Origin: Pseudomonas sp. UYIF39
GTDB taxonomy: Bacteria > Pseudomonadota > Gammaproteobacteria > Pseudomonadales > Pseudomonadaceae
Reading direction: 5' to 3'
Assembly (NCBI RefSeq): GCF_029963765.1
Contig: NZ_JALBYU010000006.1
Location: forward strand, 124,001 to 188,000
Length of the DNA stretch: 64,000 bases
The notes under the pieces were generated by a model. The model had not been told where the DNA came from. It saw nothing but the letters and a program-made list of their open reading frames with translations, and searched no databases. The position numbers were made by a program, and so were the translations under genes. Shown here piece by piece: positions 50,929-60,792 of the stretch. Numbering within the stretch: the stretch's first letter is position 1; each line of letters begins with the position of its first letter.

Positions 50929-51458
50929 GGGTGAGGTTGCTCGCCTGTTGCTAAATAGAGTTGGCGGTACGCACCCACCAGTTGATCAAGGGTGAACGCG
51001 CGATTTCGCCCGCTAGGATTGGGCAGGATCCATACCGAGGCATTGCCGAAGGTCTTTGGCTGAAGCCCCCATGCAATGTCTCGTTGGCCGGACAGCGCGC
51101 AATACGCCGCTTTACCGAGAAACGCCACAAAGCGTGGCGCATAGCGCTCGATTTTTTGTTCAAAGTCCGCAGCGGCAGCGATGAATTCATGGGCAGACAG
51201 CTGATCCGCTCGCGCCGTCGGCCGTTCCACCACGGCGGTTAATCCACACTGATACTGCAAGATCGTCCGATCGTTTTCCGGGCGCACCTCCTCAGACGTA
51301 AACCCCGCGAGATGCAGCGTGCGCCAGAAGCGATTGCCCCTGCCCGCAAAATGGTGGCCTTGGGCAGCGGCAGTCACGCCTGGGTTGATGCCACAAAAAA
51401 TCACGGCTAGCTGTTCGGCAAGAATATCGTCGAGTCCTTCACTCACCGTAAACCTCAC
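50925..51458 (-). CDS. mug: G/U mismatch-specific uracil-DNA glycosylase
   Basis: A 177-residue Mug-family glycosylase with the active-site motif FCGINPG (residues about 21-27) and the C-terminal NPSGRNR loop. It removes uracil or ethenocytosine from G mismatches. Its start overlaps the stop of the TetR gene by four bases (ATGA), an odd operon partner for a DNA-repair gene. Confidence 0.88.
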   Translation of the reverse strand: MRFTVSEGLDDILAEQLAVIFCGINPGVTAAAQGHHFAGRGNRFWRTLHLAGFTSEEVRPENDRTILQYQCGLTAVVERPTARADQLSAHEFIAAAADFEQKIERYAPRFVAFLGKAAYCALSGQRDIAWGLQPKTFGNASVWILPNPSGRNRAFTLDQLVGAYRQLYLATGEQPHP

Positions 51459-52081
51459 TCACCGCAGATCACCTTGACCGCACTGCGTGCAAGCTCGGTC
51501 AATTCAGCGCGGGATTTTCCCGCCCGCGCACGTATAGAAATGCTATGCAGCAGGGATGACGCGAGTACGGCAAGGGCGGCCGGGTCGACATCGCTTTTCA
51601 ACTCGCCGGAACTGATGGCCGCTCGCAGACGCGTTTCGAGATCGGCATCGAGCCTGCTGAGCCGGTCCGAAAGCACCTCGCGTATTTCAGAATCTTCGAC
51701 GGCTTCGGTCGTCGCCGTACCGATCGCAAAGCAACCACGCGGTTGGCCGTCACCCGAGAAGTAGATCGACAACTGCCCTTCATAGAACCGCATCAACGCC
51801 TGGCTCAAGGTCAGTTCGTTGTCCGTCAGCGCCTCCTGCATGGCCGCAGCGGCAAACTCCCAATACTGCTCCAGCGCTTTGATATAGAGCGCGTGCTTGT
51901 CACCGAATGCCGCATAGAGGCTTGGGCGATTCATACCGGCGGCCGTGGCGATGCTGTCCAGAGAAGCGCCGGAATATCCGGTACTCCAAAAAACATCAAG
52001 CGCCTGCAACAGCGCTGTTTGCGGGTCATACGCACGAGGGCGGCCGCGGCCTTTCGCCTCTGCGATCTTTTTTTGTGCCAT
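51455..52081 (-). CDS. TetR-family regulator
   Basis: A 208-residue regulator. The helix-turn-helix is LDVFWSTGYSGASLDSIATA followed by AGMNRPSLYAAFGDKHALY. The start MAQKKIAEAKGRGRPR at 52081 is preferred over ATG 52090. It is divergent from the efflux operon at 52306 and probably represses it. It is also coupled to mug downstream. Confidence 0.88.
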   Translation of the reverse strand: MAQKKIAEAKGRGRPRAYDPQTALLQALDVFWSTGYSGASLDSIATAAGMNRPSLYAAFGDKHALYIKALEQYWEFAAAAMQEALTDNELTLSQALMRFYEGQLSIYFSGDGQPRGCFAIGTATTEAVEDSEIREVLSDRLSRLDADLETRLRAAISSGELKSDVDPAALAVLASSLLHSISIRARAGKSRAELTELARSAVKVICGE

Positions 52082-52144
52082 GTCGTACAAAATCCTTGAA
52101 GATGGATGGGGTCGTGGATATTCTTACACCACCGCACAAAATTA

Positions 52145-52161
52145 AGGAACCAAAAATTCCT
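52145..52161. promoter_or_regulatory. Candidate TetR operator
   Basis: AGGAA-N7-TTCCT is a 5-bp inverted repeat at 52145-52161, in the 224-base gap between the TetR gene and the efflux operon. Only symmetry and position support it. Confidence 0.35.
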
Positions 52162-52305
52162 AGGCTTTCAGGTTTGTTGAAGCGGAGCTCGAACTGGGTG
52201 TTGCTGCGACGAAATTGATGCGGTGGAGCGATCCTCCTGACCGCGCACGGTATGGCTGTTTTTTTGGGTGTTAGCCCTATTTCCCGGTTATAGGTGTATC
52301 CGATC

Positions 52306-53442
52306 ATGACTAAACAGTTTGACATCCCAGCTACACAGACCTTCGAGCGCCCTGGGCCGAACCCGTCTGACTCGCCCATCAAGAAGCCGTTTAAAGAGAA
52401 ATTACGGCCATTCCTGATGATCGGTTTCCCCGTCCTCCTCGCTGCGGTGGGGTACGCCCACTATGTGGCGGGCGAGCCCTTTGTTTCGACCGACAACGCT
52501 TACGCCCGAGTGGCGAAGGCATCGATCAACGCGCGCATTTCAGGGCAAGTCGTCGAGATCGCCGTCGAGGACAATCAGCCTGTTCGCAAGGGCCAGATTC
52601 TGTTTCGAATCGACCCGAATCCGCTGCAGATCGCCGTTGACCGTGCAGATGCACAACTGAGCGTCGCGCGGCTGCGCATCGATGGCCTCAAGGCCAGCTA
52701 CCGCCAGCAGCAGGCCGAACTGCAATCGGCCAAAGAGTCTGCCGATTTCGACCAGCGGGAATTTGCCCGCAAGAAGGCGCTGGTCGCGACCGAGTTCGTC
52801 TCGCGCGCCATTTATGAGCGCGCCGACACCGACCTGAAAGTTGCCCGGCAACGAATCGCGTCGGTAGAACAACAGCTCGCCAGCACAGTCGTTGCCTTGA
52901 ACGGTAATCCAAACATCGAAGCCGATAGTCACCCGTCGGTACGCGAGGCCAAGGCTCAGCTCGACGAGGCGCAGCTGTATCTCTCGTACGCGACGGTGTA
53001 TGCGCCGGACGATGGCATCGTGGCCAAGGTCGACGATTTGCAGGTTGGCAACTATGTGAACAACGGCGCGCCAGCCTTTGCCCTGCTGTCCGGTCGCGAG
53101 ATTTGGGTTGAGGCCAACTTCCGCGAAACGGAGGTCACCCATATGCGTGCAGGCCAGGAAGCCACCATCCGCATCGATACGTACCCTGATCACCTCTTCA
53201 AAGCCCACGTGACTAGCATGAGCCCCGGTGCCGGGTCGGACTTCGCCCTGCTGCCACCGGAAAATGCGACCGGCAACTGGGTCAAGGTAGTCCAGCGGGT
53301 ACCGGTCCGACTCGAACTCGATGAGGCGGACCCTGCCCTGCCCCTTTTCTCGGGCACCAGCGCTACGGTCAAGGTCGATACCGGGTATCGCACGCCTTGG
53401 TGGCATCCGCTCAAAGCGCTGTTAACCGCAGGTAACTTCTGA
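52306..53442 (+). CDS. HlyD/EmrA-family membrane-fusion protein
   Basis: A 378-residue periplasmic adaptor. One N-terminal transmembrane helix (FLMIGFPVLLAAVGYAHYVA) is followed by the lipoyl half FVSTDNAYARVAKASINARI, a coiled coil and the second half ATVYAPDDGIVAKVDDLQVG. It bridges the MFS pump and the outer-membrane factor. The start MTKQFD is at 52306. The next gene starts within its stop (TGATG). Confidence 0.88.
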   Translation: MTKQFDIPATQTFERPGPNPSDSPIKKPFKEKLRPFLMIGFPVLLAAVGYAHYVAGEPFVSTDNAYARVAKASINARISGQVVEIAVEDNQPVRKGQILFRIDPNPLQIAVDRADAQLSVARLRIDGLKASYRQQQAELQSAKESADFDQREFARKKALVATEFVSRAIYERADTDLKVARQRIASVEQQLASTVVALNGNPNIEADSHPSVREAKAQLDEAQLYLSYATVYAPDDGIVAKVDDLQVGNYVNNGAPAFALLSGREIWVEANFRETEVTHMRAGQEATIRIDTYPDHLFKAHVTSMSPGAGSDFALLPPENATGNWVKVVQRVPVRLELDEADPALPLFSGTSATVKVDTGYRTPWWHPLKALLTAGNF

Positions 53443-54926
53443 TGAACGCCAATCTTGCCGGACCTCAAGGTGCGGGGGCATTAAGGTTCGCCGCGCTGCT
53501 CGCCACCTACATGCAGTCGGCGAACCTGCCGCTTCCGAATGCGGTACTCAGGTTGATTCAGGGCAGCCTGTCGATGACCGACGACCAGGCTGGCTGGATA
53601 TTCACCTCGTACCTCGCAGCGAGCGCCATCACGATACCGATTGCGCAATGGCTTGCCGGGCGCTATGGCTTGAAGCGGGTTTATCAAGCCGCGCTGGCCT
53701 TCTTCGTCCTTGGCTTGCTGCTCGCTACGCAGGCAACGACGCCGCTGGAATTCGTTGGCGCGCGCATTATTCAAGGCCTGGCGAGTGGCGTGCTTGCATC
53801 GCTGTCGATGGCGATTTCGCTGGAGACATTGCCACTCGAGAAGCGTGCGAAATTTGGCGCAACGTGGACGGCCATCGTGCTCTTCGGCATCGTCAGCGGC
53901 CCGAGCATCGGTGGTTGGGTCGGCGAACATTTCGGATGGCGCCCGATCTTCTACATCAGCCTTCCGCTGTCGGCCTTTATCTTCCTCGTAATGGCGCTGT
54001 TGCTGGCCGAGAAAAAGGCCGAGAAACGTCCGTCGTTCGACTTCTTTGGCTTCGGCAGCTTCACGTTGGGTTTGATCAGCCTGCAAATGTTGCTCGACCG
54101 AGGTGAACGCCTGGACTGGTTCTCTTCGACCGAGATCTGGCTGGAAGCGCTGGGCTGTGCACTGGGGCTCTATCTGTTCGCGGTGCATGTGCTGACCACG
54201 AAGGTGCATTTCCTCAACAAGCGTTTGTTCAACGACCGCAACTTCGTGCTCTCGACGGTCATCTTTTTCGCCGTGGGTTTCGTGCTCTTGTCGACCATGG
54301 CGCTGACCTCGCCGATGCTGGACGAGATTCTCGGCTACCCGCCTGACACCACGGGTTCCCTGACGATACCGAGAGGTATCGGGCTTATAGGTGCGTTCCT
54401 GCTGATGGGCCGTGTTCCCGAGCGTTTCGACCGTCGATTGTTCGTGGCGGCCGGCGTTGCCGTGGTGATTTATGCCAATTGGATGATGCTCGCCTATTCG
54501 CCGTTGATGGACTGGTCGCCCGTGGCGGTGGCGGGTGCGATCCAGGGGATTGGCATCGGCATGCTGATGCCGTCGCTGACCAAGGTCGCGTTCAGCACCC
54601 TCGACCCGACGTTACGCCCGGAAGGCACCGGTCTGTTCAACCTGTCACGGGTGTACGGCAGCACCCTGGGCGTTGCGATTGTGCAGTTGTTTTTCTTCAA
54701 CAATACGCAAGCGATGCACATGGCGCTGGCCAGTAACCTGACGCCGTATCGCGCCGCTGCACACTCCGCGCCGACGTCCCTGCAAGCACTGGCGGGGCTC
54801 AACGAAATGATCACCGGCCAGGCAGCTTTTATCGCGGTGATCGACCAGTTCAAGATTTTGATGTTCGCGATGCTGGTGGTGAGCCCACTGGTTGTCTTTC
54901 TTCGCAAGCCCGTTCCGACCAACTAG
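53442..54926 (+). CDS. EmrB-type MFS multidrug exporter (DHA2, 14 TM)
   Basis: A 494-residue transporter. The family blocks LPNAVLRLIQGSLSMTDDQA, WLAGRYGLKRVYQAAL and SGPSIGGWVGEHFGWRPIFY are visible, and fourteen helices fit. It overlaps the EmrA-like gene by one base and is followed after 19 bases by an outer-membrane factor, a complete tripartite pump operon. Confidence 0.9.
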   Translation: MNANLAGPQGAGALRFAALLATYMQSANLPLPNAVLRLIQGSLSMTDDQAGWIFTSYLAASAITIPIAQWLAGRYGLKRVYQAALAFFVLGLLLATQATTPLEFVGARIIQGLASGVLASLSMAISLETLPLEKRAKFGATWTAIVLFGIVSGPSIGGWVGEHFGWRPIFYISLPLSAFIFLVMALLLAEKKAEKRPSFDFFGFGSFTLGLISLQMLLDRGERLDWFSSTEIWLEALGCALGLYLFAVHVLTTKVHFLNKRLFNDRNFVLSTVIFFAVGFVLLSTMALTSPMLDEILGYPPDTTGSLTIPRGIGLIGAFLLMGRVPERFDRRLFVAAGVAVVIYANWMMLAYSPLMDWSPVAVAGAIQGIGIGMLMPSLTKVAFSTLDPTLRPEGTGLFNLSRVYGSTLGVAIVQLFFFNNTQAMHMALASNLTPYRAAAHSAPTSLQALAGLNEMITGQAAFIAVIDQFKILMFAMLVVSPLVVFLRKPVPTN

Positions 54927-54945
54927 TTTTCGTGGAGTTTGCCAA

Positions 54946-56436
54946 ATGAAATCCCATGCACGCTTCATCAACAGACAGATGTTCAAAACCACCTTCGGTG
55001 CGGTGTCGGCGCTTGCGTTCCTGACCGCCTGTACCGTCGGCCCTGACTATCAAATGCCGCCACCGAGCCTGTCGCAGCACTACGATCAACAGGCCGAGCA
55101 GCGTCTTGGCCAAGGCGGCAACAAACCCGGTGAACAACGCATTGACCTGGGCAAGAAGGTCAACGGTGACTGGTGGTCTGCGTTTCGTTCGCCGAAGCTC
55201 GACAAGCTTGTACGTCGCGCCATTGACGGCAATCTTGAGCTCGTAGCGGCAGACGCGACGATCCGGCAAGCGGCTTCCTTTGTCGCTGCGGCGGAAGGTG
55301 CGATGTATCCGCAGGTCGACTTTGGCGCCCAGGCTGGCCGCCAACGGGTGCACAACGCGAAAGAACCTTCCATCTCAAACTTCTATGCAATCGGACCACG
55401 GGTTGGCTTCGACCTTGACGTTTTCGGCGGAAACAAGCGGCAGGTCGAACAACAGGAAGCGTTTACCGATCTACAGACGCATCGCTACGAAGCGGCGTAC
55501 CTGACCCTGACGGGCGATGTCGCGAGCCAGGCGTTGTTGCTGGCCTCGGCCAACGCGCAGATGGCAGCCGTCGAGAAGCTGCTCGCCAATGACGCAAAGA
55601 ACCTCGACTTGGTGCGCATGGCGCACGCCAATGGCAGCACCACGCAGATCGATGTTTCGCTGGCCCAAACGCGGCTCGCTCAGGACCGCACGCAGTTGCC
55701 GCCCCTCGCCCAGCAGCGTGATTCGGCACGTCACGCGCTCTCGATACTGACGGGCAAAGGCCCGGGAGACTGGATCGCACCTGACTTCACGCTCGCCGAG
55801 TTTGCCTTGCCGGCAAACGTGCCCGTCAGTCTGCCCTCTGAGATGGCCCACGACCGGCCGGACGTACGGCAAGCGGAGGCAGAACTGCACATGGCCAGCG
55901 CCGCGGTTGGCGTGGCGACAGCCAACCTTTATCCGCATGTCGAGCTGTCTGCGTCTCTCGCTCAGGCGGCTTCAGGCAATGGCGGCGCCGCACTCTGGGG
56001 TTTCGCTGCCGGGCTCACGGCACCCATCTTCAATGGCGGAACGCTGAAGGCTGAACGTCAGGCCGCCGTCGACGGCTACAAGGCAACTCTCGCCGGCTAC
56101 CAGCAAACCGTCATTAATTCGTTCGGTCAGGTCGCTGACACGCTGCAAGCCATCAATCATGACACCGAGGAAAACCTGGCCCAGGAGGACGCGTTGCGAG
56201 CGGCAGAAACGAGCTTTCGGTTGAACCAACAAGCCTACGCGCAAGGCGAGAACAGCATTCTCCAGGTGCTGGAGGCGGAACGTGCTTATGAGCAAGCGTT
56301 GCTGGGTCAAATCAGAGTGAAGACCGCGCAGTACCTCGACACGGTGCGGCTGTACGTGGCACTTGGCGGTAACTCCGTCGGTGTGTTTGAGCAACGAGTG
56401 GCCAGTCGCGAAGACCAGAAACCTTCCTATCAGTAG
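54946..56436 (+). CDS. Outer-membrane efflux lipoprotein (NodT/OprM family)
   Basis: A 496-residue TolC-like channel. The lipoprotein signal has lipobox LTAC (ALAFLTACTVGPDYQMP), and the family start GPDYQMPPP follows. Two internal OEP repeats contain VGFDLDVFGGNKRQV and GFAAGLTAPIFNGGTLKAER. It is the third component of the pump. The start MKSHARF at 54946 follows GTGGAG. Confidence 0.9.
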   Translation: MKSHARFINRQMFKTTFGAVSALAFLTACTVGPDYQMPPPSLSQHYDQQAEQRLGQGGNKPGEQRIDLGKKVNGDWWSAFRSPKLDKLVRRAIDGNLELVAADATIRQAASFVAAAEGAMYPQVDFGAQAGRQRVHNAKEPSISNFYAIGPRVGFDLDVFGGNKRQVEQQEAFTDLQTHRYEAAYLTLTGDVASQALLLASANAQMAAVEKLLANDAKNLDLVRMAHANGSTTQIDVSLAQTRLAQDRTQLPPLAQQRDSARHALSILTGKGPGDWIAPDFTLAEFALPANVPVSLPSEMAHDRPDVRQAEAELHMASAAVGVATANLYPHVELSASLAQAASGNGGAALWGFAAGLTAPIFNGGTLKAERQAAVDGYKATLAGYQQTVINSFGQVADTLQAINHDTEENLAQEDALRAAETSFRLNQQAYAQGENSILQVLEAERAYEQALLGQIRVKTAQYLDTVRLYVALGGNSVGVFEQRVASREDQKPSYQ

Positions 56437-56459
56437 CGCCAGACATTGGAGTAAAAGAT

Positions 56460-57410
56460 ATGCCATACGAGTCCTTTCACGATGCACTTCGCGATACCCG
56501 ATTCCCTTTAATACACGGCTCAGGTGAGATGCCGGCCGTTGGCTTTGGCACGCTGTTCAAGGATCTCAGCGTCACAACGCAAGCGGTCAAGGATGCGCTG
56601 GAAGCAGGATTTCGCCATTTCGATTGTGCAGAACGTTATCGAAATGAAGAAAAGGTCGGCGTTGCACTACAGGAAGTTATCGAGGCGGGTAAGGTCCAGC
56701 GCGAGGACGTGTTCATTACCACGAAACTGTGGAATACCAACCATCGTCCCGAGCGAGTTGAACCTGCGTTTGAGGCCAGTTGCCGACGGCTTCAGGTTGA
56801 TTACATCGATTGCTACCTGATCCATACGCCTTTTGCCTTTCAGCCCGGTGATGATCAGGACCCAAGAGACGAGCACGGTCGAGTCATCTACGATTCAGGC
56901 GTGACGTTAATAGAGACTTGGCGGGCGCTAGAGCGCCTGGTGGATGAAGGCCGCTGCAAGTCCATCGGCTTATCTGATATCACGCTGGAGCGTTTACAAG
57001 AGATTGTGGCAGTGGCCCGGATAAAACCCGCCGTCGTGCAGGTCGAGTCCCACCCCTATCTGCCCGAATGGGACCTGCTTGAATATTGTCAGCAACATGG
57101 AATTATCGTTCTTGCGTTTGCGCCACTCGGCCATGGCATGGAGCCGAACGTACTGGAAGACACGGTGATTACAGGGATTGCTAAACACATTCGCAAGACC
57201 CCGGCTCAAGTGGCATTGGCCTGGTCTGTACAGCGGGGAGTCGCTTTTCTGACCACGTCTGCTACACCGAGTCATATCCGGGAAAATTTTGATATTTCTA
57301 CCCTGCCACACAGGGCCATGCGTGAAATTCAGGACGATATTACGATCAGGATTCGATTTAACTCAGTCGTGGAAACGGGTGTACCTGGATTTATTCCGCA
57401 GAAAAAGTAA
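56460..57410 (+). CDS. Aldo/keto reductase
   Basis: A 316-residue NADPH-dependent reductase. The catalytic tetrad is plausible: Asp and Tyr in FRHFDCAERYRNEEKVG, Lys in ITTKLWNTNH and His in YLIHTPFAF. The cofactor block near the end is atypical but recognisable (GVAFLTTSATPSHIRENF). It begins 23 bases after the efflux operon with a GGAG site and may be cotranscribed. Codon use is slightly less GC-biased than its neighbours. Substrate unknown. Confidence 0.85.
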   Translation: MPYESFHDALRDTRFPLIHGSGEMPAVGFGTLFKDLSVTTQAVKDALEAGFRHFDCAERYRNEEKVGVALQEVIEAGKVQREDVFITTKLWNTNHRPERVEPAFEASCRRLQVDYIDCYLIHTPFAFQPGDDQDPRDEHGRVIYDSGVTLIETWRALERLVDEGRCKSIGLSDITLERLQEIVAVARIKPAVVQVESHPYLPEWDLLEYCQQHGIIVLAFAPLGHGMEPNVLEDTVITGIAKHIRKTPAQVALAWSVQRGVAFLTTSATPSHIRENFDISTLPHRAMREIQDDITIRIRFNSVVETGVPGFIPQKK

Positions 57411-57461
57411 TACACCACGAGGGCTAATGCCGATCAATTAAAGGAGTGAACACCACAACCT

Positions 57462-57553
57462 CTGTGGGAGCGAGCTTGCTCGCGATAGCGGCGGGTCAGT
57501 CAGCATTGATTTTGATTGTTGCGCCGCCATCGCGAGCAAGCTCGCTCCCACAG
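57462..57553. repeat. REPIN
   Basis: Bases 57462-57486 and 57529-57553 are perfect 25-bp inverted complements (CTGTGGGAGCGAGCTTGCTC and complement), same class as at 1503 and 18642. Confidence 0.95.
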
Positions 57554-57642
57554 GTTTTGCACCTTAACTGATTGGCATTAACCACAAGGGGGCGGCTGTT
57601 TGCAGGGACGCCCTTTTTATCCATACCCCTGAGGTGGAAACG

Positions 57643-58581
57643 ATGGACGTTTTCCAAACCATGCGTTTTTTTGTGGCGGTCGCTCAAAGCGGTAGCTTTA
57701 CCGCGGCAGCTGAGGTGTTGGACACCACCACAACCAACGTTTCCAAAGCGGTCTCCAGCCTGGAGGCCAGGCTTCAAACCCGCCTGATCAACCGCACAAC
57801 CCGACGTCTGGCGTTGACCGAAGCCGGTCTGCGCTATTTGCAACGCTGCGAGAAAATTCTTGAAGAGGTGCGTGAAGCGGACGAAGAAGCAGGCACCGCT
57901 CACACCCTGCCCGTTGGCAGGCTGAAAATTCACGCGATGTCAGCCATTGGCAATCATTACGTGATCGATGCCATCGCCCGTTACAGGGAGACGCATCCCT
58001 CGGTGATGTTTGATCTGACCCTGACCAACCGGCTCCCGGATTTGCTGGAAGAAGGCTATGACATGTCGATTGTCTTGGCGCGGGATTTACCCGATTCAGG
58101 GTTTGTCGCTCAGCGGCTCGGCATGACTTACAGCATCCTCTGCGCCTCGCCTGCGTACCTGAAGAAACGCGGACACCCGGAGTCCCCGAGTGCGCTTGGC
58201 TCACATGATTGTCTGAGAATTGTGAATACCGTCATGCCCGCTGAAAACTGGGCATTTGAGGGACCCGAAGGCATGGAAACCGTCAACATCCCGCTGTCTC
58301 CCTTGCACATCAACACCGCCGATGGCATGACCATCGCGATTACCAATGGAATGGGCATCGGCATTCAGCCTATTGCGTCGGCAGTCGACGGACTCAGGGC
58401 GGGTACGTTAGTGCGGGTACTACCTGACTTTCATCTTGAAGCGTTGAATTTGTTTGCAATCTATCCATCACGGAAGTTCGTGGATGCAAAGATCAAGACA
58501 TGGGTGGAGTTTCTTAAAAGTTACATTCCGGGCTTGTTGGCATCCGATGAAACAATCACAGGCTCACCCAGGAAACGATAA
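57643..58581 (+). CDS. LysR-family regulator
   Basis: A 312-residue LTTR. The DNA-binding region is FFVAVAQSGSFTAAAEVLDT followed by NVSKAVSSLEARLQTRL. The effector domain is of the CrgA/DsdC-like type. The start MDVFQTM at 57643 has GAGGTGG upstream. A nearby target is not obvious; the aldo/keto reductase and pump are candidates. Confidence 0.88.
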   Translation: MDVFQTMRFFVAVAQSGSFTAAAEVLDTTTTNVSKAVSSLEARLQTRLINRTTRRLALTEAGLRYLQRCEKILEEVREADEEAGTAHTLPVGRLKIHAMSAIGNHYVIDAIARYRETHPSVMFDLTLTNRLPDLLEEGYDMSIVLARDLPDSGFVAQRLGMTYSILCASPAYLKKRGHPESPSALGSHDCLRIVNTVMPAENWAFEGPEGMETVNIPLSPLHINTADGMTIAITNGMGIGIQPIASAVDGLRAGTLVRVLPDFHLEALNLFAIYPSRKFVDAKIKTWVEFLKSYIPGLLASDETITGSPRKR

Positions 58582-58644
58582 CAACATTTGAAATCACGAG
58601 TGCTGCAGGTATGGAGTGTCGACCCTCCATCGTCCACACACGAC

Positions 58645-58917
58645 TCAACCATTTGAACAGCCAGTTCCCATGACTTGATACTGCAGGATATGCCGTTGAC
58701 CGTGAGAGTCTTCGTACGTCATTTGCGCCGGGACTGGCCCGCACAGGTCAGGAATATCTGACACTGCAATGACTTTCTGGATATCCAGCTTCGTATCGTA
58801 AGTGTACGTTTCAACAGGCGTCTTGCTGTCCGCGGCAGTTGAATGGCTTTCGCCTGCAAAGGCCTGTGTACCTAAAACGCCAAGCGCAAGAAACATCGCA
58901 AGTTTTGAAATTTTCAT
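58645..58917 (-). CDS. DUF2790-family exported protein
   Basis: A 90-residue protein with a Sec signal (MKISKLAMFLALGVLGTQAF) and a short mature domain. LDIQKVIAVSDIPDLCGPVP and MTYEDSHGQRHILQYQVMG match the Pseudomonas DUF2790 family, with two cysteines that may form a disulfide. The start at 58917 is chosen; GTG nine bases upstream is possible. Function unknown. Confidence 0.85.
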   Translation of the reverse strand: MKISKLAMFLALGVLGTQAFAGESHSTAADSKTPVETYTYDTKLDIQKVIAVSDIPDLCGPVPAQMTYEDSHGQRHILQYQVMGTGCSNG

Positions 58918-59155
58918 CGTATTCACCGTATCGTCGAAAGTTAACCTCGTGAGCGGGTTGACCCCGACTCTGTTTGCTCACTCGGTAGAGACGATGCTAG
59001 GTGTGTACCCCTCCCTCAAACAGCGACCCACTGGACAAACACTGTTGCCAGATTCCGCATGAATGGGGGATTTCGAACAGGCAACGCCAGGGAGGCGATT
59101 AATGAGCTATACCCGCTAATCTCCCTTTGCAGTTCTTCAACGCAGGAGGTTGGCA

Positions 59156-59608
59156 ATGAATCGCAGACTTTCACTTGCAGCGCTAATGGTCACCGCAAGC
59201 CTTTTCGGCTGCACCACTTCATCAAACCATGGCGTGAACGTTACTTTGGTTGCCACGCGGCAGAACACCGGTCAAATCGGCAATGTAACGTTGTCCGACT
59301 GGGGCAAAGAAACCGGGTTCAGTTTCTTCATCAGTGGTGCTCCAAGCGGAGCGTCTCTGCCCTTGCGCCTCTTCACCTTCATCAATAAAGGCAGCTGCCA
59401 GCAACCCGGGCCAGTCGCTTACGCCATGAATGATCATGTCACCACCGAACGCCAGGCCATACGCGGCTGGGCGTTCTCAAGAAGCGCACCGGTCGCAATG
59501 CCGGTCCTGCTTTCCGGTGAGTACTCCATCGTCGTGCGAAGTGCACCGGACAGTGGCAACATCGATATTTTTTGCGGAGATATCAAACAGAAAGGCCCGG
59601 GGAAATAG
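59156..59608 (+). CDS. Small predicted lipoprotein
   Basis: A 150-residue protein with lipobox LFGC (MNRRLSLAALMVTASLFGCT) behind an AGGAGG site. The mature domain is beta-rich with two cysteines (GSCQQPG and DIFCGD). I do not recognise the family. It is an envelope protein of unknown role. Confidence 0.75.
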   Translation: MNRRLSLAALMVTASLFGCTTSSNHGVNVTLVATRQNTGQIGNVTLSDWGKETGFSFFISGAPSGASLPLRLFTFINKGSCQQPGPVAYAMNDHVTTERQAIRGWAFSRSAPVAMPVLLSGEYSIVVRSAPDSGNIDIFCGDIKQKGPGK

Positions 59609-59814
59609 CCTCGCTTTGACCTGCCCTCGCCTTCATTTCGAGCGGATCATCGCGCTTTAACAGCCACTCAATGTCGCCATTGAGCCGGGCGACGAAGCCA
59701 GCCCACAAGGCTCACCCTGAATGGACCTGATGTTGGTGATGCTGCCCGATGGACCCAGCAGCGTCACGTTGGCAGCCTTGCTCATGTCAGCGCGAAACCG
59801 AGCGTTGTCGCGCC

Positions 59815-60792
59815 CTAAGAATCTATGATTGTCGTCCCTGCAATCGTCTGCGCGAATCCGACGCCAAACACCCGCGCAGGCGTTTCGAAACCTGGTCGCC
59901 GATCACCGTTCAGCACCCGGCGCGCGGCCTCCACAGCAGCCAACGGTGTGTAAGTGTAGCCGTTTACGGTCTCGATCACTGAACGCGCACGTGTGCCATC
60001 AGCGCCAATGACTTCAGCCACAGCACGGGCGCGATGAGCCTCTCGCTGTTCAGCACTTGGGCCGTCGGGAAGTTGTGACAGTTCGCCTTCAGGGAAAGCG
60101 TCGCCGGTAATGTTCACGAACATGGCGATATTGGGAATGCCGGTGGAGTGCCAGCCGGTGACCAGGTCACCGAAGGACAGCGGCGCGCACAGTGCCGGAC
60201 CATCGCCAAAATCGAAGTGCCGGGGCTGCGCATCGGGTGTTGCAACCAGTAGCCCATCAACCCGCGCCAAGAGGCCCGCGCCAATGATCTCGCTGACGCT
60301 TAAGGCCGATCCCCGCGACATTGCGCCAGCGACTTGGAGCGCAACGCTGAGCGACTTCGGCTCCCGCACACGGCGAGCAACATGCATCGCCAGGCAGTCT
60401 GTCGGCACCACGTCCCAGCCGACCCCGGGCAGGAGCATGACACCCGCCTCGGCCGCCTGAGCGCCAAGCTGTTCCGCCAGCCGATAGACATTGATCTCGG
60501 CCGTGATGTCTAGATAGTCGACCTCGGCCTTGATACAGGCCTGCATCAAGGCGTCTGCGGTCTGAGCAAAAGGCCCGGCGAAATTCAGCAACACGCCGAT
60601 GCCGTCCAGGGATTCGACGGCCTGGGCATCAGGGGTGAACACTCGAAAAGGCACGCCCAGTTGCGCAGCGAGAGACGCCAGCCTTGCTCCATTGCGGCCA
60701 GCGATCACAACGTCCAGCCCCCGTGCTTTGGCGTGCTCGGCTGCCATGCGACCGGTATAGCCCGTCGCCCCGTAGATCATTAATTTCTTCAT
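59815..60792 (-). CDS. Saccharopine-dehydrogenase-like NAD(P)-binding protein
   Basis: A 325-residue protein with an N-terminal Rossmann fold (MKKLMIYGATGYTGRMAAEH) and the family block LNFAGPFAQTADALMQACI, DYLDITAEI. It is of the trans-acting enoyl-reductase/saccharopine-dehydrogenase-like class rather than a true lysine enzyme. It overlaps the VOC gene start by four bases and forms an operon with it and the SDR gene. Confidence 0.82.
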   Translation of the reverse strand: MKKLMIYGATGYTGRMAAEHAKARGLDVVIAGRNGARLASLAAQLGVPFRVFTPDAQAVESLDGIGVLLNFAGPFAQTADALMQACIKAEVDYLDITAEINVYRLAEQLGAQAAEAGVMLLPGVGWDVVPTDCLAMHVARRVREPKSLSVALQVAGAMSRGSALSVSEIIGAGLLARVDGLLVATPDAQPRHFDFGDGPALCAPLSFGDLVTGWHSTGIPNIAMFVNITGDAFPEGELSQLPDGPSAEQREAHRARAVAEVIGADGTRARSVIETVNGYTYTPLAAVEAARRVLNGDRRPGFETPARVFGVGFAQTIAGTTIIDS

